Positions 21,967 to 31,884 of a stretch of 64,000 bases of DNA are shown piece by piece (within the stretch, counting starts at the first letter, position 1; each line of letters opens with the position of its first letter). Below the pieces are notes generated by a model. The model was not told the origin of the DNA, did not search any database, and saw nothing but the letters and a program-made list of their open reading frames with translations. The stretch comes from Neostapfia colusana (taxonomy: Eukaryota > Streptophyta > Magnoliopsida > Poales > Poaceae), in assembly GCA_030760725.1 (NCBI GenBank), contig JASWHV010000003.1, forward strand, positions 65,181,264 to 65,245,263, written 5' to 3'. Both the position numbers and the translations under genes were made by a program.

Positions 21967-23257
21967 TTTCAGGTTGCCCGTGAGGTACTTTGATTTCCCA
22001 CTAGATTAGCTTTTGTTTTTTATACCTAGAGTCCACAGAAAAAGCCACAAAAAAACATATCATGTTACCGATTCCAAGACTATAGTGCCTGCAAGTTTTC
22101 GTTTTTCAGTTTGCATTGTTGAGTTTGCATTCGTGTGGTCGAGTCTTGTAGCTGGTTTAGCTTTATGTTTTTGGGTCGTAGTTATCGTTTTTCTTCCTTG
22201 TTTTTCTTGCTGCTCACCTATTCCACAATCCCTAAACAACAAACCGAGCCACCAAGATTATCGGTTTGCCCTAGCTAGCCGCCTTGCGTGAACTCCCGCA
22301 TCGCCAGCCCTAGAACAGGTGACAAACCATTGTGCCTGTCCTCCTTGATTCATCACACAACATCCCATCAGCCGTCGTTGCTAAATTCCGATTGTTTTTC
22401 ACATCCTATTGCGAGATCTTTTTCAAAACCGAGTTTGAATCAATATAAAAAAGTAACTCGGGTAGCCTACCTTAAAACGGCCATAACTTTTGCATACGAA
22501 CTCGAAATCGGGTGATTTTTTTTCAAATTGATCTACTTGAAATTTCGCAACCAATTTTCTATAGCTTCGCCGTGTTCTGCGAAATTTGTTTGGCTAAATT
22601 CCCCTCGGAAGATAGACTATCCGGCCTCCGAAGTTTGAGCACAAATTTTAAAGAATCTTCCTGATTTTCTATAGGCCACATTTTACATCCAATTGAGCTG
22701 CAAAGTTGTGTGCTTCCTATTTTTGTGCTCTCAAGTAAACAAAAAATATCAGAAAAATATTACAAAAAGAAAAAAATAGTGAAGAGAGCACAAATTTGAA
22801 AGCATTGACAGCACACACTTGAAACAGTTGACCTATACACTTGTGCTGTACTTGTTGCTTATATCTTCCTGATCTTCTATTTGCCTCTCTACAGCCTTGT
22901 GTTGTGCTAGGCCTAGAACACTTGTTAATCAGCAACAGTTCCTACATTGAATACTTATTCAACTTTGTTTTGTTATTAACGATTTTCTTTGCCAATTAGC
23001 CACTATATTGTGCCATCCAAGCTCCACTTTTCCTCTTGAGCAGAACAGGTAACTTTGCAATCACTCCACGCTTCATTGGTTCTCACCGTCCACCGTTTAC
23101 CATCTGCTGTGTCGGTAAGAACACTTGTAAGAACCTGGTAAGACGCTTGAGAGAGAGAGAGAGAGATTGTTTCCTTCCTTCCACTTTTCACTTTGCCACT
23201 ATCCTTTGTAGTTGATATGGATAACATCTTTTTGTTGTCTTTTGTTTACTACTAACA
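21967..23257 (+). other. Untranslated leader of element A
   Basis: This 1.3-kb non-coding leader has a counterpart at 40341-41636 in element B. It contains a short (GA)n tract at about 23149-23166. I see no gene. Confidence 0.6.
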
Positions 23258-24751
23258 ATGGCAGAAGATAAAAGGGATGATGAATGTGTTCAACATGCTG
23301 AGTTGCGTGACATGATGAGGAAAATGACAGATATGTTCACCAAAACCCAAGCATCGACAGAGGCGTCATTGACGACCTTGAATCGCCAACTTGCTGATCT
23401 TGTTGTTCGGATGGATACTCTTGAGGCGCGGCTGCCTCTCGCTGAAGATCGTGAAGATGATGCTTATAATATGGAAGATCATAACAATCAACCACGACTT
23501 CCACGTTATCTACGAGGTATGGGAGGTAATAATCGTTATAATTACAATGATTGTCATAACAATTTTAATCGCCCTCTTGATGATCCTTTTGCTAAAGTCA
23601 GATTTACTATACCCTCTTTTTCTGGTGCTTATGATGCTGAGGCATATCTTGATTGGGAGATGACAGTAGAGCAGAAATTTAATGCCCACCTTGTTCTTGA
23701 ACAACATAGAGTTCGTCAAGCCACTAGTGAGTTTAAGGATTTTGCTATCATATGGTGGAATGAACTTGTTAAAACTAGAACTGATCCTCCAACATGGGAT
23801 AGATTAAAGGAAGCTATGCGTACTCCTTTTGTTCCTCCTTTTCAGTGGGACCTTCGCAAAAAATTGCAGCACTTAGACCAAGGTAACATGTCCGTAGAGG
23901 AGTATTATCAAGAGTTACAAAAGGGTATGTTGCGCTGTGGGGTAGTAGAGGACATGGATGATAAAATAGCTCGTTTTTATGGGGGGTTGAGGCGTGAAAT
24001 TCAGGACATTGTTGATTATAAGAAATATGATACTGTTAACAGATTATTTCAGCTGGCTATGTTGGCAGAAAAAGAATTGCAGCGCCGCCAACAGCAGCAG
24101 CACCAACGCATGAGGAGCACATTTACACCGCGTTCGACATCTACACCATCCAAAACAGCACCATCTTCGAGTTTTCCTACTGCCACTACACCATCCAATG
24201 GTGGCCAACGAATTTCATCTACTGCTCCATTTCCTCACGCGCCGGAGGGCAGCAGGACGACATCATTCAAGCCTACGTCTTCCACTCCTTCCACAAGTCG
24301 AACTTCCAACATTAAGTGTCACCGCTGCCAGGGAGTTGGTCATGTGATGAAAGATTGCCCTAGCAAACGAGCATACATAGCACGAGACGATGGCGGGTAT
24401 GATAGTACTTCGGAAGTTGAAGATGAATATTCTCTTGCTACTAACGTTGCAGGACCGAAAGATGACCACTATAGCACAGATGAAGAGGCACTTGGTACTG
24501 CAGCAACAGAAAATTATAGAAGCATAATTGTGCAGCGTGCTTTGAGCTCCAAAGTTGAGGCAGATGACAAGCTACAACGACACAATCTTTTTCACATGTT
24601 TCTCATCGTCAAGGACTGCCGCATGCACACTATAATTGATGGAGGCAGCTGCAACAACTTGGTGAACCCCGGATGTGGTCAAGAAACTTGGGTTGACAAC
24701 AAGAGCACACCCTCATCCATACCACATTCAGTGGTTCAACAACATCGGTAA
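23258..24751 (+). pseudogene. Gag of element A running into protease, then frameshifted
   Basis: The frame is open for 497 codons from ATG 23258 (context AACAATGG). An N-terminal coiled stretch (residues about 10-60) precedes a Retrotrans_gag-type capsid core (IIWWNELVKTRTDPPTWDRL near 165-185; VEEYYQEL near 215). A Ser/Thr/Pro-rich linker with a Gln run follows, then one CCHC knuckle CHRCQGVGHVMKDC (residues about 354-367). Gag forms the particle and binds the RNA. The frame continues into the protease motif IIDGGSCNNLV near 24632-24664. One extra base near 24667 relative to element B then throws it out of frame, so it ends in unrelated residues at 24751. Confidence 0.9.
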
Positions 24752-25370
24752 GGTTAGGGTAACACAAACAGCGAGGGTACATTTTTCAATTGGTTCTTAC
24801 CATGATTTTGCTAACTTTGATGTCGTACCTATGGATGCTTGTTCTCTTTTGTTGGGACATCCTTGGGAATTCGATACGGATGCTATTCATCATGGTAGAA
24901 CTAATAAATATACTCTGATGCATAAAGGAAAGTAAATCACTTTGCTTCATATGACTCCTGCTGAAATTGTACATTTTGAGAAAAGTAAAACATGTGATCA
25001 TAAGGCAACAAAATCACTAGACTCTGAAAAACAGCAAGTAATTAAGTTAAAATCACCTTCATTGCTCACAACTAAATCTGACCTTGCTGTTTTATTTAAT
25101 ACCAAGGGGATGTACTACGCTTTAGTATGCAAAGAAGCCATGTTTTTAATTCATGAAGTGTCCATTGCATTGCCCCCTGATGTTGCTAACCTTTTGCAGG
25201 ATTTTGCGGATGTGTTCCCCCCCCCCCCCCAAGATACCCCCTGGATTACCACCTATGAGGGGCATTGAACATAAGATCAACTTGATTCCAGAGGCAAGTT
25301 TGCCAAATCGTGCGGTGTACAGGGCGAATCCAGAAGAGACAAAGGAATTCAGCAACAAGTTCAAGATCTT
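24675..25370 (+). pseudogene. Protease/linker region of element A
   Basis: The correct frame resumes at 24675 (VKKLGLTTRAHPHPYHIQWF), matching element B almost residue for residue. It covers the C-terminal part of the aspartic protease (DVVPMDACSLLLGHPWEFD) and the linker before reverse transcriptase. It is broken by TAA near 24933, where element B has Lys, and by a 14-base C run at 25217-25230, where B has a short C tract. The Leu-Leu-Gly-x-Pro-Trp motif is the usual end of the retropepsin fold. Confidence 0.85.
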
Positions 25371-26537
25371 TTGAACCGTGGATATATTCGTGAAAGCCTT
25401 AGTCCTTGTTCTGTTCCTGTTCTTTTGGTTCCTAAGAAAGATGGTAGCTGGCGCATGTGTGTTGATTGTAGAGCGATTAACAACATCACTATTCGATATC
25501 GTTATCCTATTCCTCGCTTAGATGACATGCTTGATGAATTGAGTGGTGCTATTATTTTCACAAAAATTGACTTGCGTAGTGGTTACCACCAAATTAGAAT
25601 GGCACTAGGAGATGAATGGAAAACTGCATTTAAAACCAAGTTTGGACTTTATGAGTGGTTAGTAATTGCCTTTTGGTTTAACTAATGCACCTAGCACTTT
25701 TATGCGATTAATGAAAGAGGTTTTACGTCCTTTTATTGGAAAATTTGTGGTGGTTTACTTCGATGATATCCTCATTTACAACAAGTCATATGACGAACAT
25801 CTTAATCACTTATGTGCTGTTTTCAGTGTCTTGAGAGATGCACGTTTGTTTGGTAACCTCAAAAAGTGCGTCTTTTGCACCAATCGAGTTTCGTTTCTTG
25901 GATATGTCATTTCATCGCAGGGAATTGAGATGGATGAGACAAAAATTGTGGCGATCACTAGCTGGCCAACTCCATCGACCGTCACGCAGGTGCGTAGTTT
26001 TCTTGGTCTTGCAGTTTTTTATAGACGCTTTGTGCGGGATTTCAGCACCATTGCAGCACCTCTCCATGAACTGACGAAGAAGGGAGTGCAGTTTCGATGG
26101 GGCGAACAGCAGCAACAAGCTTTTGATGTTCTCAAATCAAAGCTTACACAAGCACCATTGCTACAACTTCCTGATTTTGACAAGACATTTGAGCTAGAAT
26201 GTGATGCAAGCAGCATTGGTATTGGAGGTGTTCTCATACAAGGAGGTACACCCGTTGCATTCTTTAGTGAAAAATCGCATGGTCCTTCTCCGAATTATTC
26301 TACTTATGATAAGGAATTGTATGCCTTAGTGCGAGTCTACAAACTTGGCAACATTACCTGTGGTCTAAGGAGTTCGTCATACATTCCGATCATGAATCTT
26401 TGAAGTATCTTAAGTGTCAAAACAATCTGAATAAACGACATGCTAAATAGATTGAGTTCATAGAATCATTTCCATACATCATTAAGCATAAGAAAGGGAA
26501 GGAGAATGTTATTGCAGATGCATTATCTAGACGTTAC
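25371..26537 (+). pseudogene. Reverse transcriptase and RNase H of element A
   Basis: RT copies element RNA into DNA. The fingers and palm read [32 protein letters not shown] and [14 protein letters not shown]. The catalytic box is intact ([11 protein letters not shown], with TTCGATGAT at 25759-25767). RNase H follows with [16 protein letters not shown] near 26185, and ends VIADALSRR near 26509-26533. A frameshift near 25670 splits the palm just before MPFGLT, and a second break at about 26400 ends the open frame inside RNase H. The active-site residues survive but the polypeptide cannot be made in one piece. Confidence 0.92.
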
Positions 26538-26540
26538 ACC

Positions 26541-27825
26541 ATGCTATCCCAACTTGATCATAAAATATTTGGTTTAGAAGCAATAAAAGAATTATATCCT
26601 ACAGATTTGGACTTCAAAGATGCCTTTGAAAATTGTAGAGAAGGAAGAACATGGAATAAATATGTACTACAGGAGGGCCTCCTGTATCGTTCTAACAAGC
26701 TATGTGTTTCTGCTAGTTCCGTTCGCCTATTACTTTTGCAGGAAGCACATGGAGGAGGTTTGATGGGACATTTTGGAGTGAAGAAAACGGAGGACGTGCT
26801 GGCCACACACTTCTTTTGGCCAAAGATGAGATGTGATGTCGAGCGCTATGTGTCACGATGCACTACTTGCAATAAAGCTAAGTTTTGACTTAACCCACAT
26901 GGTCTTTATATGCCTCTTCCTGTTCCTAGTGTACCTTGGCAGGATATTTCCATGGATTTTGTTTTGGGATTGCCTAGGACTAAGAGGGGGAGGGATAGTA
27001 TTTTTGTGGTTGTTGATCGTTTCTCCAAAATGGCACATTTCATACCTTGTCATAAGAATGATAATGCCTCAAACATTGCTGATTTGTTTATGACGGAAAT
27101 TATTCGTTTACATGGTGATCCAAATACCATTGTTTCTGATCGTGATGCAAAATTTTTAAGTCATTTTTGGAGAACTTTGTGATATAAATTGGGAACCAAG
27201 CTGCTGTTTTCAACCACATGTCACCCACAAACCGATGGATAAACTGAGGTAGTAAATCGTACTCTATCCACTATGTTGCGGGCTGTTTTAGAAACAAATT
27301 TAAAGGGTTGGGAGGATTGTTTACCACATATAGAATTTGCTTACAACAGGTCAGTTCACTCTACTACAAAGGTGAGCCCATTCCAGGTAGTGTATGGTTT
27401 CAATCTCCGTGCTCCTATTGATTTATTACCTTTGCCTCCTTCTGAAACTATAAATTTGGATGCTACACAACGATCTGAATTCATTCTTAAGATGCATGAA
27501 ACTACAAAGAAAAATATTGAAAGGATGAATGAGAAGTATAGAATTTCTGGTAGTAAAGGTAGAAAAGAAGTAAAACTTGAACCAGGGGACTTGGTATGGC
27601 TACATTTGAGAAAAGAACGATTCCCTCACTTGAGAAAATCTAAACTTATGCCACGAGCTGCTGGTCCTTTTTAGATTGTTGAAAAGATCAATGACAATGC
27701 ATATAAGCTTGAGTTACCTCCCGATTTTGGGGCTAGTCCCACATTTAACATTTCAGATTTACGACCATACTTGGGGGAAGAAGATGATCTTGAGTCGAGG
27801 ACGACTCCGATTCTAGAGGGGGGGA
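26541..27825 (+). pseudogene. Integrase of element A
   Basis: The N-terminal HHCC zinc finger is clear ([10 protein letters not shown] then CTTCNKAK, to 26885). The catalytic core has MDFVLGLP (first Asp at 26955-26957), SDRDAKF (second Asp at 27138-27140) and TDG-stop-TEVVN (third acidic residue just after the TAA at 27240). C-terminal text GDLVWLHLRKERFP and ISDLRPYLGEEDDLESRTTP runs into the polypurine tract. Stops at 26888, 27180 and 27240 and one at 27672 inactivate it. No chromodomain of the Tekay type is visible; instead the reading reaches the 3' LTR, where GPITRGRAR text continues in another frame. Confidence 0.9.
27815..27825 (+). other. Polypurine tract of element A
   Basis: AGAGGGGGGGA directly abuts the 3' LTR. 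It primes plus-strand DNA synthesis in LTR retrotransposons. Confidence 0.85.
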
Positions 27826-28689
27826 TGATGAGGACATCACAACAGTGGATACTCTCATTGATATACAAGGACCAATCACAAGAGGACGAGCACGGTTACT
27901 AAATCAGCAGGTGAACTCGTTCCTAACTTCCTACCCATGTGATTTTGAGAATAGATAGCTATTAAATGATTTAATTGCTATTAGGAACCATGGACATGAT
28001 AAACAAGTAAAGGGAGGAGGATTTGGGGACGTGTAGAATCAGATGGGACGTCCACAAGTTGATGGAAACAGTCACCAACTCGGACTCGAGTTCAACTCGG
28101 AGTCCAGGAACAGTACATCTTAAAACGGACGCCCAGGATGCATACGGACTCCGTTTTTGATGTTCCACATATGCATAGAAATATGAGAAGATAAACTTTG
28201 CAATGGTTCTAGTCCCACATTAAAATTCGCCCGGAGTCGTTGGGAGTTGTCGAAACAAGTTGAATTCAAAGTTCTGTCCGGTGTTGCACCACCGTATTGG
28301 GCTTTTGGGCCTTGTATCCCGTATGAGTCCATTAGGGACGCGTCTAAGGGTCTTATGGTCGAACCATAGCCTTTAAATACTGCAGCCACCGGCCATATTT
28401 GGTGGGTTTTGCTTAGATAAACAGCCGCTGTTCTACGGTTTGTGTGAAACCCCAACTTCATGATTTTCAGATCACATCTTCTATGTTCTTGCTCGTGTTC
28501 TCGGTTGCACCTGCAGGGATTGGCCTTCTTGGCGAGGTCAAGCGTGTGCTACACGGTTGATAACCAACGGAGCAGTGGTGTAGTGATTGCAGGGGTGTTC
28601 AAACTGCTCGAGTGCCGCGGATTATCAACGTCGAGTTCTCCACCTCAATCGACCTACCTTTCGGAAGATCGGGCCTAATTCACTCATCA
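27826..28689 (+). repeat. 3' LTR of element A
   Basis: 864 bp, TG...CA ends. Differences from the 5' copy include CTCTCATTG versus CTCACATTG near the start, GAGAATAGATAGC versus AAGAATGGATTGC, and others along the length. Direct flank ATATG follows at 28690-28694. Confidence 0.95.
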
Positions 28690-28694
28690 ATATG

Positions 28695-29096
28695 TCTGGT
28701 GGTTTTGTAACGTTCAGGCCAGCTTGACCGAGAATTTTTTTGCATCTATTTCTGCATATATAGCTTATGTAAATTGATTCAAGTAGTTCCTGAAAATAAC
28801 TTGTGCGGGTGCAAGTCTTCAACACAAACTTGGAATCTGCAGTTGACCTAATAAGATCACCCATTGAGCCCTGCTGCCATTATTTATGCCATGCCATGAC
28901 CATGACCACGACATCAGATGAATGACATGTTGCTCAAAAGCACCATTCCATCACCTTCAAGGAACTGATTCATGATGTCTTGTTTAATACATTGAATAGC
29001 CAATTACAGTGACTTGATATATTGTTGTTATCCAGGGAGCAGAACAGGGTATTTGCTAATTAAGAACATTGCTGGTTGGTCCTTGTAGTTCCCAGC
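28695..29096. other. Old unidentified sequence, fourth piece
   Basis: This continues 21085 once element A is removed, and is interrupted by element C at 29097. No convincing exon is seen. It is ordinary low-GC intergenic or intronic sequence. Confidence 0.35.
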
Positions 29097-29187
29097 TGTC
29101 GGTACCCTGCAGACCGGGTATCCCCGCGTAGTGGGTAAAAGACAGCCTGGGCCCCGCCTTTCTGCTGTGGTGGGCCCCAGCATAAGC

Positions 29188-29586
29188 CACGTGCCCTGGG
29201 CCCATGGACAGTCCTGGGGCTACCACGTGCGCATGGGCTCCGGGGCAGGCACGTGCGCTGGGCTCCGGCCTAAGACTCCCCGCTGAGGTGAGGTCCGGAT
29301 CTGCCACTTGTCTACAGGCTCTGAGCCTTACTACCGACCGAGGATGGCTCCGAACCCGCCACGTGTCCAGTGGTGCCAGGCCCGACCTCCCGCCAGGGAG
29401 GTCTCTGGCGCTGCCATGTGTCTAGAACCTCCGAGCCACGTCTCCTGCCAAGGAGAGCTCCGGAGGGGCCACGTGTCCATCGGCTCTGGGCCCGACCTCC
29501 AGCATGGGAGGGCTTCGGTGCTGCCACGTGCCCAACGACTCCGGAGCCCTCGCTACTGCACAAGTCTGCTTCGGTGACGACGCGTG
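29188..29586. repeat. 55-bp tandem array with a CACGTG (G-box) in each unit
   Basis: CACGTG or a one-base variant starts at 29305, 29360, 29415, 29470, 29525 and 29581, a spacing of 55, 55, 55, 55 and 56 bp. Less regular copies lie at 29188, 29224 and 29250. Each unit also carries GGCTC(C/T)GG- and GCCCGACCTCC-like text. CACGTG is the core of plant G-box/ABRE elements bound by bZIP and bHLH factors. The array sits in U3, upstream of the TATA box at 30019. Confidence 0.9.
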
Positions 29587-30018
29587 TCCCGGGGGCCAGC
29601 CACCTGGGCACCGCGCTGACAAGCAACGGGCAGATGGCCAAGGAGTAAAGAGGAAAGAGCGCTATCAGGCCATGCATTCAAGGTTTGCACCTTCCCCAGA
29701 AGCACGGACCACGCCTCCATCCCCCGCCTGTTCACCATTACAGTGACGAGACAGGGCGGCGAGGCGTGACGATGGAACAGTGCCACCCAATGGCACAGAG
29801 CCGCTCAGAAGAGCGAGAAGACGCGGCGACAAGACATGGACTTCATCATCACTGGCTACCCGGTTAGAAGCGCCTGGCGTGTCAGGCGGTGCGTCTTAAC
29901 TCTTCCGACAGTGACGTTGCATGTAGCTGTAAAAGCCCTAGCTCATGTATAGGGTACTGGCAGCCGCGGGGCCACCTGTCGGGCCTCGAGCCACATTGTA
30001 ACTGCCCTGACCTTAGGC

Positions 30019-30025
30019 TATAAAA
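30019..30025 (+). promoter_or_regulatory. TATA box of element C LTR
   Basis: TATAAAA lies 433 bp after the G-box array and 290 bp before the LTR end, a usual U3/R position. Confidence 0.6.
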
Positions 30026-30313
30026 GGATCAGGGCAGCCTCCGGGCAAAGGGCTCGAAACCAAGCCAACTCACTCTGTCACTCGCAGGATCGCAACGCTG
30101 CAACCTCACACACTCATACACGCCAGCAATACAACAATCACACCGTGGACGTAGAGTATTACGCTCCGGCGGCCCGAACCATGAAAATCCTTGTGTTCAT
30201 CCTCGACATCGTGCTCTAACGCTCGAATCCATTAAGCCCCTCCTAAAAAGGAACCTCCATGTGCTGCCCCAGAGCAGACCGGGGGAAGTGTCGCAGGAAA
30301 ACACTTCGACATT

Positions 30314-30322
30314 TGGTGCTCC
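30314..30322 (+). other. Primer-binding site of element C
   Basis: TGGTGCTCC, followed by AGGTAGGGGG, starts just after the LTR. It differs from the initiator-Met site used by elements A, B, D, E and F in this window, which supports a Tat-type assignment. Confidence 0.65.
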
Positions 30323-30366
30323 AGGTAGGGGGCTTCTGGTTTTTGAAGCTGTTTGTGAAGCTCACG

Positions 30367-31884
30367 ATGGTGAACATCCAGTCCTTCGGAGGCTCTTCCC
30401 GCCCCTCGCGTCGCCAGCAGCAGAGGGAGCAGGAAGCCTCATCCTGTTCCAGAGTGGGAACGACTGCGCCGGCGCCAGTCCCTACAGCGATGGTGCCCGT
30501 TGCCACCCGGCAGCCTTCAGTTGCGATGGCGTCGCAAGCGCCGACCGAAGCCAGCCCGGAGAATGCGCTGCTAGCAGCACGTGCGCTCCTTCACAACACC
30601 CCCCCCCCAAGCACCGGAGCTTCCCCGTCCACTGCAGAGCAGTGGCGCAACGACGTTGACCACCTGGTCGTCACCGCGCTCAACTCACCGTGCACCAGAG
30701 ACAGCGACCGGAGACGGTGCAGCTGCCGCCCCGTACCCTAATAAGGGATTACAGGACGGCAGCAACCCACTCGACGGCGACGTCCAGGCTCCCCACCACA
30801 GATATCAGGGCCAAGCTGGACGGCTGCTGCCGTCAGAAAGAAAGATGGCCGCGTCATGATCGAGAGACAGCGCGAGTGGCGTCGCAGCCTCAAGGAGGAG
30901 TATGGTACCCCAGGTGATATGCGCCCCATCTACGCGGGCCAGAATCCCATCTCCCCAGGCCCAGTGGGAGGCTGCATGGCTCTGGCCCCACACCTTCATA
31001 TGGCAGTGTGGCCACGCAAGTTCCGGCCACACTTGCCGGAGAACTTCGACGGGACAGTCAACCCCGTCGAGTTCCTGCAGATCTACTCCACAGCCATCCT
31101 AGCTTCAGGAGGGGATGAGGCCATCATGGCCAACTACTTCCCCATGGCCTTGACCTGGTCAGCCCGGTCATGGCTCATAAACTTGCCCCAGGAGTCTATA
31201 ACCTCCTGGGAAGAGTTGTGCCGTCAGTTCACGGCCAACTTCGGGAGTTCCTACACCAGGATGGGCACGGAGGCCGACCTCCACGCCCTGCAACAGCAAC
31301 CAGGAGAATTGCTGTGCTCCTTCATCCAGCATTTCTCCCAGGTTAGGAACACCATTCCCCGCATCTCCAATGCCACCGTCTCGTCGCCTTCCGACAGGAC
31401 GTCCGCGACAAGAAGATGCTCGAGAAGCTGGCCACGGATGACATGCAGGACGTCTCCGAGCTCTTCAGCTTGGCGGAGAAGTGTGCCAAGGCTGTGGAGG
31501 GCCACAACTGACACACTTCGCCTGGCAAGGGGAGTGAGTCCGCCAGGGAGGGCTCTGGCGGTAAGAAGAAGAATACCGGCGGCAAGGACAAGCCGCTGGC
31601 CGGAGCTCACACTGCAGCTGTAGGGGGCCGGGGGCCGCGTACCGATAAGCGCCCGCGACAGCCGTCCGACAGCGATGACGGTGACCAGAGGTGCCCGGTC
31701 CACAACACCAAACGGCACAGCACCAGCGAGTTCTGGGAGATCAAGAAGATAGCGAAGCGCTTCCGAGAGCTCCAACAGAAGCGCCACGATGGCGCACCCT
31801 TCCGTCAGCGGGAGGGCAAACAAAAGGCCAAACCTGAGGCCGATGTTGAGCAGGTATGGAGTATCAAGATTCCGAGAGGGCATT
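30367..31884 (+). pseudogene. Gag of element C, frameshifted
   Basis: ATG 30367 opens a 55-bp-later-than-PBS frame (MVNIQSFGG, then a Gln/Ala/Pro-rich N-terminus) that breaks near 30690. The capsid core resumes from 30856, reading FRPHLPENFDGTVNPVEFLQ and WLINLPQESITSWEELCRQF, the plant Tat-type Retrotrans_gag domain. A shift near 31375 moves the reading to VAFRQDVRDKKMLEKLA and EKCAKAVEG, ending at a TGA near 31508. A basic tail (GGKKKNTGGKDK) and a CPVH...H motif (31693 onward) suggest a degenerate zinc finger, to TGA near 31882. Gag alone can be packaged with helper enzymes supplied in trans. Confidence 0.75.

Larger units (their letters stand above)
21091..28689 (+). mobile_element. Element A: structurally complete Ty3/gypsy chromovirus (CRM/Reina-like), TSD ATATG
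   Basis: Two 864-bp LTRs (21091-21954 and 27826-28689) begin TGATGAGGAC and end CTCATCA. They enclose a primer-binding site, gag, protease, reverse transcriptase, RNase H, integrase and a polypurine tract in gypsy order. ATATG flanks the element at 21086-21090 and 28690-28694. TGATGA-type LTR starts, DGGS-type protease text and an integrase tail reaching toward the LTR suggest the CRM/Reina side of the chromoviruses (family knowledge; not proven without a tree). The LTRs differ at scattered positions and the ORFs carry many stops, so the copy is not recent and cannot move by itself. Confidence 0.93.
29097..30311 (+). repeat. 5' LTR of element C (1215 bp)
   Basis: TG...CA ends (TGTCGG...TTCGACA). 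The U3 part contains the 55-bp CACGTG array, and a TATAAAA box lies at 30019-30025. The LTR is followed immediately by TT and the primer-binding site. Confidence 0.85.

Noticed and set aside
31251..31883. 210-codon minus strand ORF
   Set aside because: Antisense shadow of the gag of element C; the + strand carries the recognisable capsid domain.
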